From NCBI GenBank assembly GCA_039818825.1, contig JBCBTD010000117.1, positions 1-6,549 on the forward strand: 6,549 nt of DNA, written 5' to 3'. This document shows positions 1 to 5,479 of the stretch, in pieces. How positions within the stretch are numbered: the first letter of the stretch is position 1; the number at the start of each line of letters is the position of its first letter. Under the pieces are notes generated by a model, which searched no databases, had not been told where the DNA came from, and saw nothing but the letters and a program-made list of their open reading frames with translations. The position numbers and the translations under genes were made by a program. This DNA comes from JBCBTD01 sp039818825 (GTDB taxonomy: Bacteria > Pseudomonadota > Alphaproteobacteria > Geminicoccales > Geminicoccaceae).

Positions 1-3
1 TGG

Positions 4-45
4 CTAAGGATAACACAGACAAACGACACAAGCCGCCGCCTGCAT
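4..45 (-). CDS. Possible 13-aa Cys-rich leader peptide (doubtful)
   Basis: Read leftward, an ATG at 45 opens the frame MQAAACVVCLCYP and stops at TAG (6-4). A purine-rich GAGGGAAGGG stretch lies just upstream, with GAGG eight bases from the ATG, which is a good ribosome-binding site. Three of 13 residues are Cys, all coded TGT, although the real genes here favour TGC. Cys-rich minipeptides are known as attenuators ahead of some sulfur or cysteine genes, but the gene that would follow is outside the window. The frame could equally be chance in a short GT-rich stretch. The ribosome-binding site and composition are seen; the role is speculation. Confidence 0.15.
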   Translation of the reverse strand: MQAAACVVCLCYP

Positions 46-70
46 ATCCCTTCCCTCAACAACGATGTCC

Positions 71-114
71 AAAAAACTCGGTCCGAAAACCGGCGCGGGA
101 CGGTGCCGCCCGCG
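71..114 (-). terminator. Possible terminator of the lysR-oxidoreductase operon
   Basis: On the minus strand, about 70 bases after the oxidoreductase stop, a hairpin with perfect arms CGCGGG/CCCGCG (109-114 with 94-99) encloses a further CGG/CCG pairing. A weaker stem CGGT/ACCG (89-92 with 79-82) follows, and then six T (76-71). The strong stem is about 17 bases from the T-run, too far for a textbook intrinsic terminator. The nearer stem has only four base pairs. Its place after the last gene of a leftward operon supports termination. With the promoter-like pair at 127-155 it could instead be part of a leader for an off-window gene. Confidence 0.3.
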
Positions 115-126
115 AAGTGCTGGGGG

Positions 127-155
127 CTTATATGGGGGCGGCCGACACCGCGCAA
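127..155 (-). promoter_or_regulatory. Promoter-like pair reading leftward off the window
   Basis: On the minus strand, TTGCGC (155-150) and TATAAG (132-127) are separated by exactly 17 bases. The -10 matches the sigma-70 consensus at five of six positions and the -35 at three of six. A start would fall near 120, just after the oxidoreductase stop, giving a leader that contains the hairpin at 94-114 and the T-run at 71-76. It is plausible as a promoter for the next leftward gene, but matches of this quality also occur by chance. Confidence 0.25.
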
Positions 156-184
156 GAGCCTTGCCGCAAGTTTCTTTGCACCGC

Positions 185-1426
185 TCAGCGTGCCGCCCGG
201 AACGGAACGAGATCGACCTCGGGCGTTCGACCACGCGCGAGGTCGGCCACGAGCCGGCCCGTGATCGGCGCCTGGGTAAGCCCCAAATGATTGTGGCCGA
301 ACGCCAGTATCACTCGGTTCGAGCGTGGCGACGGGCCGATCACCGGTAGGCTGTCCGGCGTCGACGGCCGGGCGCCGAGCCAGCTGCTCTCCACCCGATC
401 GTCTGCCGCCGGCAGCCAGCGACGGACAACCGGCAGCAGAGCCCTGATGCGCCGCTCGTCCGCCGGCGCTGCCAAACGAGCGATCTCGGCACCGAAGGCC
501 AATCGCAGGAATGGCCCCATCGGTGCCAGGACGAAGCCCCGGCCGGCGGCGTACAGCGGGCGCCCGATCAGCGCGGTCCGCTGCGGCAACATCAGGTGGT
601 AGCCACGCTCGGCCACCAGCGGAACGCGACAACCGAGCCGCCGGGCCAACGATGCCGCCCACGGTCCCGCGGCGAGCACCACCTGGTCGGCGCGATAGCT
701 CCGGCGGGCACCGAACACGTCCACGCCCTCCGCGTCCGGTCGTATGTCGCGAACGTCGTCGCGTTCCACACGGCCGCCGTCGGCGACGAACCGCTCCGTA
801 AAGTGGCTCAGCAGGAGATGCGGCCGGTCGATCTGACCGTTGGCCTTCAGCCACAGTCCAGCCGCGAAACGCGGCGACAACGCCGGTTCCAGCTCGGCGA
901 CCCCGGCCGCGTCCAACCAGGCGTGGTCGTGGCCGGCGGCCTCCAACGCCGCTCTGCCGGCTGCCAAGCTCGCGGCCTCACGCGGCGTCTCCGCGAGCTT
1001 CAGCCAACCTGGCCAAGTCACGCGGTCGTCCGCACCGGTGCGTTGCAACAGGATGCGCCAAGCCGAACCAGAGCGGCTGCAGAGGGCGATCTGCGCTCGT
1101 GCGGCGGCGGCCGACCGAGCGGACGTGCAAGCCATGGCGAACGCCACCAGCCAGGAAGCGGTCCATGGCAGGTCACGTCGGCGGACGCGCACGGGCGACT
1201 GTGAGTCGGCCAGGAGCGCCGGCAGGCGGCGCAACACTTCGGGCGTGCCGGTCGGCTCGGTCGACTGCACCGAGATGATACCGGCGTTGCCGGACGACGT
1301 CTGCCGGCCGGGTTCGGCGCGGTCGACGATGGTCACGGTGCAACCTTCGGCCTGCAGGAACAGCGCCGCGCAGAGACCGACTGCACCGGCGCCGACGACC
1401 ACCACTTCGTTTCCGGTCATCGACAT
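185..1426 (-). CDS. FAD-dependent oxidoreductase, D-amino-acid dehydrogenase (DadA) family
   Basis: A 413-aa flavoenzyme of the DAO/DadA fold, expected to oxidise a D-amino acid or a cyclic or N-substituted amino acid to the imino acid, passing electrons to the respiratory chain or to oxygen. The N-terminus has the dinucleotide-binding strand VVVVGAGAVG (GxGxxG at residues 12-17), with the ribose-binding acid at D35 in TIVDR. SSGNAG (44-49) follows, typical of the DadA group. ERGYH (273-277), RPSTPDSLPVIG (about 353-364) and the C-terminal FAD-contact block GHNHLGLT (377-384) complete the family pattern. Length is normal (about 410-435 aa). The frame is open far upstream into lysR, but homology begins at this ATG; Met3 (ATG at 1420) is an alternative start. 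It lies 16 nt behind lysR on the same strand. No signal peptide is seen. Substrate cannot be read: D-Ala, D-hydroxyproline or another amine are all possible. Confidence 0.88.
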   Translation of the reverse strand: MSMTGNEVVVVGAGAVGLCAALFLQAEGCTVTIVDRAEPGRQTSSGNAGIISVQSTEPTGTPEVLRRLPALLADSQSPVRVRRRDLPWTASWLVAFAMACTSARSAAAARAQIALCSRSGSAWRILLQRTGADDRVTWPGWLKLAETPREAASLAAGRAALEAAGHDHAWLDAAGVAELEPALSPRFAAGLWLKANGQIDRPHLLLSHFTERFVADGGRVERDDVRDIRPDAEGVDVFGARRSYRADQVVLAAGPWAASLARRLGCRVPLVAERGYHLMLPQRTALIGRPLYAAGRGFVLAPMGPFLRLAFGAEIARLAAPADERRIRALLPVVRRWLPAADDRVESSWLGARPSTPDSLPVIGPSPRSNRVILAFGHNHLGLTQAPITGRLVADLARGRTPEVDLVPFRAAR

Positions 1427-1446
1427 AGCGAAAGCTCGTTGATCAT
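1417..1446 (-). CDS. 9-codon mini-ORF bridging lysR and the oxidoreductase (doubtful)
   Basis: Read leftward, an ATG at 1446 overlaps the lysR stop as ATGA. The frame encodes MINELSLCR, and its TGA (1419-1417) overlaps Met3 of the oxidoreductase, again as ATGA. It sits four bases behind a perfect GGAGG (1455-1451), which is 24 bases from the oxidoreductase ATG and so badly placed to serve that start directly. The arrangement would let ribosomes leaving lysR reinitiate twice and reach the oxidoreductase. The peptide itself is unlikely to have a function. The overlaps are seen; translational coupling is inference. Confidence 0.25.
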   Translation of the reverse strand: MINELSLCR

Positions 1447-2345
1447 CGGTCCTCCAGCCGGTTGAGCGCCAGGTGTCGCCGGAGGTAGCCGACGAACGCG
1501 TTGAGCTTGGCGAGCGGATGGCGGTTGGCCGGGTAAAGGGCATAGACTCCGAGCCTTGCGCCCGAGACCGCGGGCAACACCCTGACCAACCGGCCGTCTG
1601 CCAGATGCGGTGCGGCGATGAAGTCCGGTGAGAGCGCCACCCCCAGGCCCGCTGCCGCAGCCTCCACGAGCACGTCGCCGTTGTTGGCGCGGAGCCGACC
1701 CGCGACCCGGACCGTGCGTGTCGCACCGCCCTCCTGGAGGCGCCACTCGTCGCGGAGCGGACCGTAGGCATAGACGAGACAGCTGTGCTCACCCAAGTCG
1801 TGGAGCGTGCCGAGAGGTGGCGCCGCTTCGAGGTAGCCCGGACTGGCGACCAACACCAACGCGATCTCGCCGAGCTTGCGAGCGGTAAGGCTGCTGTCGC
1901 GCAGCTGACCGATCCGGATCGCGACGTCGAATCCCTCGTCGATCAGATCGACGATGCGGTCGTTGAGCGTCAGATCGACCTGCAACTCCGGATAGGTACG
2001 CAGCAGGCCCGGCAGCAACGGCGCCAGGTGTGAGAGCCCGAACGACATCGGCGCGTTCACCCGAAGGCGGCCCCGCGGCGTCGCCTGGGCATCGCCGGTC
2101 GCGGCTTCGATCTCGGCCAACTCCTGGAGCAGCCGAGTGGCCGCCTCGACATAGGCTTCGCCAGCCTCGGTCAGGCTCAACCGCCGGGTCGTCCGGTTGA
2201 GAAGTCTGGCGCCCAAATGATCCTCGAGCGCCCGGACCAGTTTCGACACTGCGGACTTCGACATGCCAAGTTGGTCGGCGGCGGCGGAGAAGCCGCCTTG
2301 GTCGACGACCTTCGCCAGCACGTCCATCGCCAACAATCTGTCCAA
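1443..2345 (-). CDS. LysR-family transcriptional regulator
   Basis: A 300-aa one-component regulator of normal LysR length. The N-terminal winged helix-turn-helix covers about residues 1-62: MDRLLAMDVLAKVVDQGGFS, then AAADQLGMSKSAVSKLVRALE as the helix-turn-helix (20-41), then LLNRTTRRLSLTEAG as the wing (48-62). A linker helix follows, and the effector-binding periplasmic-protein-like domain runs from about residue 91 to the end. The start is a TTG at 2345. It gives the family's usual first residues and lies seven bases after GAGG (2356-2353). The next candidate, ATG at 2327, would drop six conserved residues. The gene is first in a leftward pair with the FAD oxidoreductase, so it probably controls that gene and itself. 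The divergent nadE shares its upstream spacer, but NAD synthesis is a less likely target. The effector is unknown, perhaps the substrate or product of the oxidoreductase. Confidence 0.93.
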   Translation of the reverse strand: MDRLLAMDVLAKVVDQGGFSAAADQLGMSKSAVSKLVRALEDHLGARLLNRTTRRLSLTEAGEAYVEAATRLLQELAEIEAATGDAQATPRGRLRVNAPMSFGLSHLAPLLPGLLRTYPELQVDLTLNDRIVDLIDEGFDVAIRIGQLRDSSLTARKLGEIALVLVASPGYLEAAPPLGTLHDLGEHSCLVYAYGPLRDEWRLQEGGATRTVRVAGRLRANNGDVLVEAAAAGLGVALSPDFIAAPHLADGRLVRVLPAVSGARLGVYALYPANRHPLAKLNAFVGYLRRHLALNRLEDR

Positions 2346-2352
2346 GCCGGTG

Positions 2353-2356
2353 CCTC
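2353..2356 (-). promoter_or_regulatory. Ribosome-binding site fixing the TTG start of lysR
   Basis: GAGG on the minus strand, seven bases before the TTG at 2345. No comparable site lies at a suitable distance before the ATG at 2327, so it supports the non-ATG start. Confidence 0.55.
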
Positions 2357-2383
2357 GCCGAACCGCGGGGAGAAGTGCCGACG

Positions 2384-2412
2384 ACCCTAGGCCACGGGAA
2401 ACGCTGCGTCAG
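2384..2412 (-). promoter_or_regulatory. Candidate sigma-70-type promoter for lysR
   Basis: Minus-strand CTGACG (2412-2407) and TAGGGT (2389-2384) are spaced by 17 bases. The -35 matches consensus at four of six positions, the -10 at three. Transcription would begin near 2377, leaving about 30 bases of leader that contain the GAGG site. The position is right for the lysR operon; sequence support is moderate. Confidence 0.35.
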
Positions 2413-2430
2413 CCTCGCCATCGGCCGGTC

Positions 2431-2459
2431 TCGCCGCGTGCGCCCACGCGCTTTATGCT
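2431..2459 (+). promoter_or_regulatory. Weak candidate promoter for nadE operon
   Basis: TATGCT (2454-2459) stands out as the only T/A-rich hexamer upstream of nadE and matches the -10 consensus at four of six positions. The hexamer 17 bases upstream, TCGCCG (2431-2436), is a poor -35 (three of six). A start near 2466 would leave a leader of about 22 bases before the GTG. The palindrome at 2435-2450 falls in the spacer between the two boxes. Confidence 0.25.
2435..2450. promoter_or_regulatory. Perfect palindrome, candidate operator
   Basis: CGCGTG and CACGCG form perfect 6-bp inverted arms around a 4-base centre (CGCC) in the lysR/nadE divergent spacer, directly upstream of the nadE -10 candidate. 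A repressor bound here would block that promoter. It does not fit the T-N11-A layout usual for LysR boxes, so the LysR protein is not clearly its partner. GC-rich palindromes of this size also arise by chance. Confidence 0.25.
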
Positions 2460-2476
2460 CAGCGTACGAGCTTCAT

Positions 2477-2480
2477 GGAG
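2477..2480 (+). promoter_or_regulatory. Ribosome-binding site fixing the GTG start of nadE
   Basis: GGAG eight bases before the GTG at 2489. The reading frame is open 38 codons further upstream, but this site and the family's typical N-terminus (FRIALAQINPTVG) both place the start here. The ATG at 2475 is out of frame. Confidence 0.7.
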
Positions 2481-2488
2481 AACGCCGC

Positions 2489-4174
2489 GTGACGTCGCAG
2501 TTTCGGATCGCGCTCGCCCAAATCAACCCGACCGTCGGCGCCGTCGCCGAAAACGCCGAGCTGATCCGCCGCAGCCACGCCGAGGCCAAGGCGGCGGGGG
2601 CGGATCTCGTCGTCTTTCCGGAACTGAGCATCGCCGGTTACCCGCCCGAGGACCTGGTACTGAAACCGGCGTTCCAAGGCGCTTGCCGCAATGCACTCGA
2701 GCGCCTGGCACCCCTGACGGCGGACGGGCCGGCGATGCTGGTCGGCTCGCCTTGGGTCGAGGACGGCCAGCTTTTCAACGCGGCGGTCCTATTGCAGGGC
2801 GGCGTAGTCGAGAGCCATCGGTTGAAACACGCGCTGCCGAACTACGGGGTGTTCGACGAGGTTCGTGTGTTCGATCAGGGGCCGATCCCGAGCCCGGTTC
2901 CCTTCGCCCTCGCAGACGGTTCACTGTTGCGGGTCGGGTTGATGGTCTGCGAGGACATGTGGGTGGAGGACGTGGCTGAAGCGCTCGCCGAGTGTGGCGC
3001 CGATCTTCTTCTGGTCATGAACGGCTCGCCGTTCGACGTCGAGAACGTCGAGGCCCGGTTGCAGCAAGCGGTGGCGCGGATCACCGAGACCGATCTGCCG
3101 CTGGCCTACCTGAATCAGGTCGGCGGCCAGGACGAACTCTGCTTCGATGGCGCCTCGTTCGTCCTGAACAAGGACCGCCGGTTGGTTGCCCAAGCGAAGA
3201 CGTTCGTCGAGGACTTCCTGGTTACCGACTGGGAAGCTTGCGACGGTGGCTGGACGTGCCGGCCCGGCCGCATCGAGACGGCCCCGGAGGATCCGAACGC
3301 CGCACGCTACGGGGCGATGGTGCTGGCACTCCGCGACTACGTTACGAAAAACCGCTTTCCGGGCGTGGTGCTCGGCCTGTCGGGCGGCATCGACAGCGCC
3401 TTGTCGGCGGCCGTCGCCGTCGACGCGCTGGGGCCGGAACGGGTGCACACGCTGATGCTGCCGTCACGCTTCACCTCCGAGGCCAGCCTCGAGGACGCCA
3501 AAGCCTGTGCCGAAGCGCTCGGCTGCCGGCTCGACGACGTGCCGATCGAGGCGACCGTCGACGCGATCGCACGCACGCTCGAGCCACTGTTCGACGGCCG
3601 AGCGCCCGACACGACGGAGGAGAACGTCCAGTCGCGTGTCCGAGGGCTGCTGCTCATGGCGATTTCGAACAAGCTCGGACCGATGGTCCTGACCACCGGC
3701 AACAAGTCGGAAATGTCGGTCGGTTACGCGACCCTCTATGGCGACATGTGCGGCGGCTATTCGGTGCTGAAGGACGCCTACAAGACGACCGTGTTCGAGC
3801 TTTGCCGCTGGCGCAACGCGCATCGTCCGACGGATGCACTGGGGCCGGATGGCCCCGTGATCCCCGAGCGGGTCATTCAGAAGCCTCCGACCGCGGAGCT
3901 GCGCGACGACCAGAAGGACGAGGACAGCCTGCCACCCTACCCCGTGCTCGATGCGATCCTGCACGGCCTGGTCGAGGGCGAGCGTCACGTCGGCGACCTG
4001 ATCGCCGACGGCCAAGATGGCGACACCGTGCGCCGTGTGGTCAACCTCCTGGATTTGGCGGAGTACAAGCGTCGCCAAGCGCCGCCGGGCGTGAAGTTGA
4101 CGGCGAAGGCGTTCGGCCGCGACCGACGCTATCCCATCACCAACGCGTTCCGTCACGTCCGTACGGAACCGTGA
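2489..4174 (+). CDS. nadE: Glutamine-dependent NAD+ synthetase
   Basis: A 561-aa cytosolic two-domain enzyme for the last step of NAD+ synthesis: deamido-NAD+ + ATP + glutamine give NAD+, AMP, PPi and glutamate. The N-terminal nitrilase-type glutaminase (about 1-260) shows the Glu-Lys-Cys triad: E45 in VVFPELSIAGYPPEDL, K113 in KHALPNYGVFDE, C154 in LMVCEDMW. The C-terminal synthetase (about 285-561) has the PP-loop SGGIDS (298-303), the conserved TTGNKSE (402-408) and MCGGYSVLKDAYKT, and ends in the conserved KAFGRDRRYPITNAFR. All key residues are present and length is that of bacterial long-form NadE (about 540-580 aa). Start is GTG with GGAG eight bases upstream. It is the first gene of a rightward operon and overlaps gltX by four bases. 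No paralogous short form is needed, as the enzyme makes its own ammonia by glutamine hydrolysis. Confidence 0.97.
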   Translation: MTSQFRIALAQINPTVGAVAENAELIRRSHAEAKAAGADLVVFPELSIAGYPPEDLVLKPAFQGACRNALERLAPLTADGPAMLVGSPWVEDGQLFNAAVLLQGGVVESHRLKHALPNYGVFDEVRVFDQGPIPSPVPFALADGSLLRVGLMVCEDMWVEDVAEALAECGADLLLVMNGSPFDVENVEARLQQAVARITETDLPLAYLNQVGGQDELCFDGASFVLNKDRRLVAQAKTFVEDFLVTDWEACDGGWTCRPGRIETAPEDPNAARYGAMVLALRDYVTKNRFPGVVLGLSGGIDSALSAAVAVDALGPERVHTLMLPSRFTSEASLEDAKACAEALGCRLDDVPIEATVDAIARTLEPLFDGRAPDTTEENVQSRVRGLLLMAISNKLGPMVLTTGNKSEMSVGYATLYGDMCGGYSVLKDAYKTTVFELCRWRNAHRPTDALGPDGPVIPERVIQKPPTAELRDDQKDEDSLPPYPVLDAILHGLVEGERHVGDLIADGQDGDTVRRVVNLLDLAEYKRRQAPPGVKLTAKAFGRDRRYPITNAFRHVRTEP

Positions 4175-5433
4175 CCGAGCCTGGACACACGGCGCCACAC
4201 GTCCGGTTCGCGCCGAGCCCGACCGGGCGGCTGCACCCCGGCAACGCCCGCACCGCGTTGGTCAACGCCCTGTTCGCCCGGCGCCACGGCGGCCGCTTCA
4301 CCTTGCGGATCGACGACACCGACCCCGAACGCGAGGTCGCCGGCGCCGTCGACGCCATCCGCGCGGACCTTCGCTGGTTGGGGATCGAACCCGACGACAC
4401 GTTCTGCCAGGGCGACCGGTCGACGAACTACGCGGCGGCGATGGAGCGACTGCGGGCCGCCGATGCCGTGGCTGCGGACGGCAGCGCATGGCGTTTGCGG
4501 CTGGCGCCAGGACGGGTGGCTTGGCGTGACGCGATCCACGGCGAGATGGTCGTCGACGCCCGGCATCTCGCGGAGCCGGTGCTGCTGCGCGGCGATGGTT
4601 TGCCGACGTACACGCTGGCGAGCGTCGTCGACGACCTGGAGACGGGCGTCACCCACGTCATCCGCGGCGACGATCATCTCACCAACACCGCGGTCCACCT
4701 GCGCGTGATTGAAGCCCTGGGCGGCGCGCCGCCGGTGTTCGCCCATCTGCCGCTGGTCAGCGATGCCGACGGTGCGCCGCTCTCCAAGCGCAACGACGCC
4801 ACCAGCCTCGCGCGGCTGCGTGATCACGGCGTCGAACCCGAACCGCTGGCGGCCTATCTCGTGGCGCTCGGGACCGGCCACGCGGCCGATGCCACGGCCG
4901 ACCTCGCGGCCGGCGTCGATCTCGCCGCCTACGGCACTGCGCCGCCGCGGTTCGATCCGCGTGAACTCGCCCAGGTCCAGGACCGCTGGCTGCAAGCGCT
5001 CGACGCCGAGGCCGTCAACGCACGACGGACGCCGCGCGGAGGGCCGGCGGTGCGCGACGCGGTGTGGCTGGCGATACGCGGCAACCTCTTGGAGAAGCGG
5101 CCAGACGACACTTGGGCCGCGCTGCCACGGCTCGACGCGCTGGACGCGTGGCTCGCCATCCTGGAGACGCCCTTTCGCGGGGTGATCGCCGACGACGATG
5201 CCGCCGATCTGGCGCTGGCGGCGGACCTCCTGGAGGACGGCGCCGACGGAGGTGACGCCGCCGTCGGTTGGCTCGACACGGTGAGCGCACGGACCGGTCG
5301 TCGGGGGCGCCGGCTGCGGTTGCCGATCCGTCTGGCGTTGACGGGTCGGCCCGATGGACCGCCGCTCGGCGATCTGCTAGCGATTCTGGGATTGGAGCGG
5401 TCGCGACGACGGCTGCTCGGCGAGACCGCCTGA
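4171..5433 (+). CDS. gltX: Glutamyl-tRNA synthetase, GltX2-like, with missing zinc/connective subdomain
   Basis: A 420-aa class I synthetase that should join glutamate to tRNA(Glu) and/or tRNA(Gln). The first half has VRFAPSPTGRLHPGN, where HPGN (22-25) is the HIGH-type motif, and LRIDDTD (45-51). YTLASVVDD (147-155) and the GVTHVIRGDDHLTNTA block (159-174) follow, then the KMSKS counterpart LSKR (204-207). The all-helical anticodon-binding half runs from about 250 to the end, closing with the GltX2-type RLALTGRPDGPPLGDLL, so the C-terminus is complete. Alphaproteobacterial GltX2 proteins are about 440-450 aa. The shortfall falls between RLRAADAV (93-100) and AWRLRL (106-111), where a Cys-containing subdomain of some 40-50 residues is expected. 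No codon-phase break is seen there. The GTG start overlaps the nadE stop (GTGA), with no good ribosome-binding site, so translation is probably coupled. The C-terminal half argues against Glu-Q-RS, which lacks it. Confidence 0.88.
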   Translation: MTEPGHTAPHVRFAPSPTGRLHPGNARTALVNALFARRHGGRFTLRIDDTDPEREVAGAVDAIRADLRWLGIEPDDTFCQGDRSTNYAAAMERLRAADAVAADGSAWRLRLAPGRVAWRDAIHGEMVVDARHLAEPVLLRGDGLPTYTLASVVDDLETGVTHVIRGDDHLTNTAVHLRVIEALGGAPPVFAHLPLVSDADGAPLSKRNDATSLARLRDHGVEPEPLAAYLVALGTGHAADATADLAAGVDLAAYGTAPPRFDPRELAQVQDRWLQALDAEAVNARRTPRGGPAVRDAVWLAIRGNLLEKRPDDTWAALPRLDALDAWLAILETPFRGVIADDDAADLALAADLLEDGADGGDAAVGWLDTVSARTGRRGRRLRLPIRLALTGRPDGPPLGDLLAILGLERSRRRLLGETA

Positions 5434-5464
5434 GGCGCTGACCTGCGGCCGACGGAGCCGGACC

Positions 5465-5470
5465 AGAGGA
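5465..5470 (+). promoter_or_regulatory. Ribosome-binding site fixing the GTG start of cysS
   Basis: AGAGGA ends nine bases before the GTG at 5480. It lies in the 46-base gltX-cysS gap, which shows no terminator-like hairpin and no clear promoter, so cysS is probably read with nadE and gltX. Confidence 0.6.
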
Positions 5471-5479
5471 CCTGTCAAC

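Larger units (their letters stand above)
1..184. other. Non-coding left edge, no convincing gene
   Basis: This stretch downstream of the FAD oxidoreductase has no reading frame with recognisable protein features. Frames that cross it are short, basic, Arg/Pro/Gly-rich and overlap the oxidoreductase, as expected of shadow frames in GC-rich DNA. It is visibly richer in A/T near its left end than the rest of the window. It holds a small hairpin with GCAAG/CTTGC arms (152-164), a larger hairpin and T-run (71-114), a minus-strand promoter-like pair (127-155) and a 13-codon minus-strand frame (4-45). The last three are listed separately. It may be the spacer before a leftward gene outside the window. 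Confidence 0.6.

Noticed and set aside
65..349. A plus-strand frame beginning MSKKLGPKTG
   Set aside because: It has no ribosome-binding site, turns into Arg/Gly/Pro-rich sequence and runs 165 bases antisense into the oxidoreductase. It is most likely chance.
596..1442. Two plus-strand frames of about 200 codons opposite the oxidoreductase
   Set aside because: Both are antisense to a well-supported flavoenzyme and show no protein-family features.
1427..1792. A 122-residue N-terminal extension of the FAD oxidoreductase
   Set aside because: The extension is Ser/Arg/Thr-rich and overlaps the 3' part of lysR in another frame. The FAD-binding N-terminus of the family starts at the ATG at 1426.
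2992..5433. A single 813-codon frame suggesting a protein fused upstream of GluRS
   Set aside because: The part before 4171 is an Arg-rich shadow of nadE in another frame, while the nadE frame itself is intact. GluRS homology begins at the GTG at 4171.
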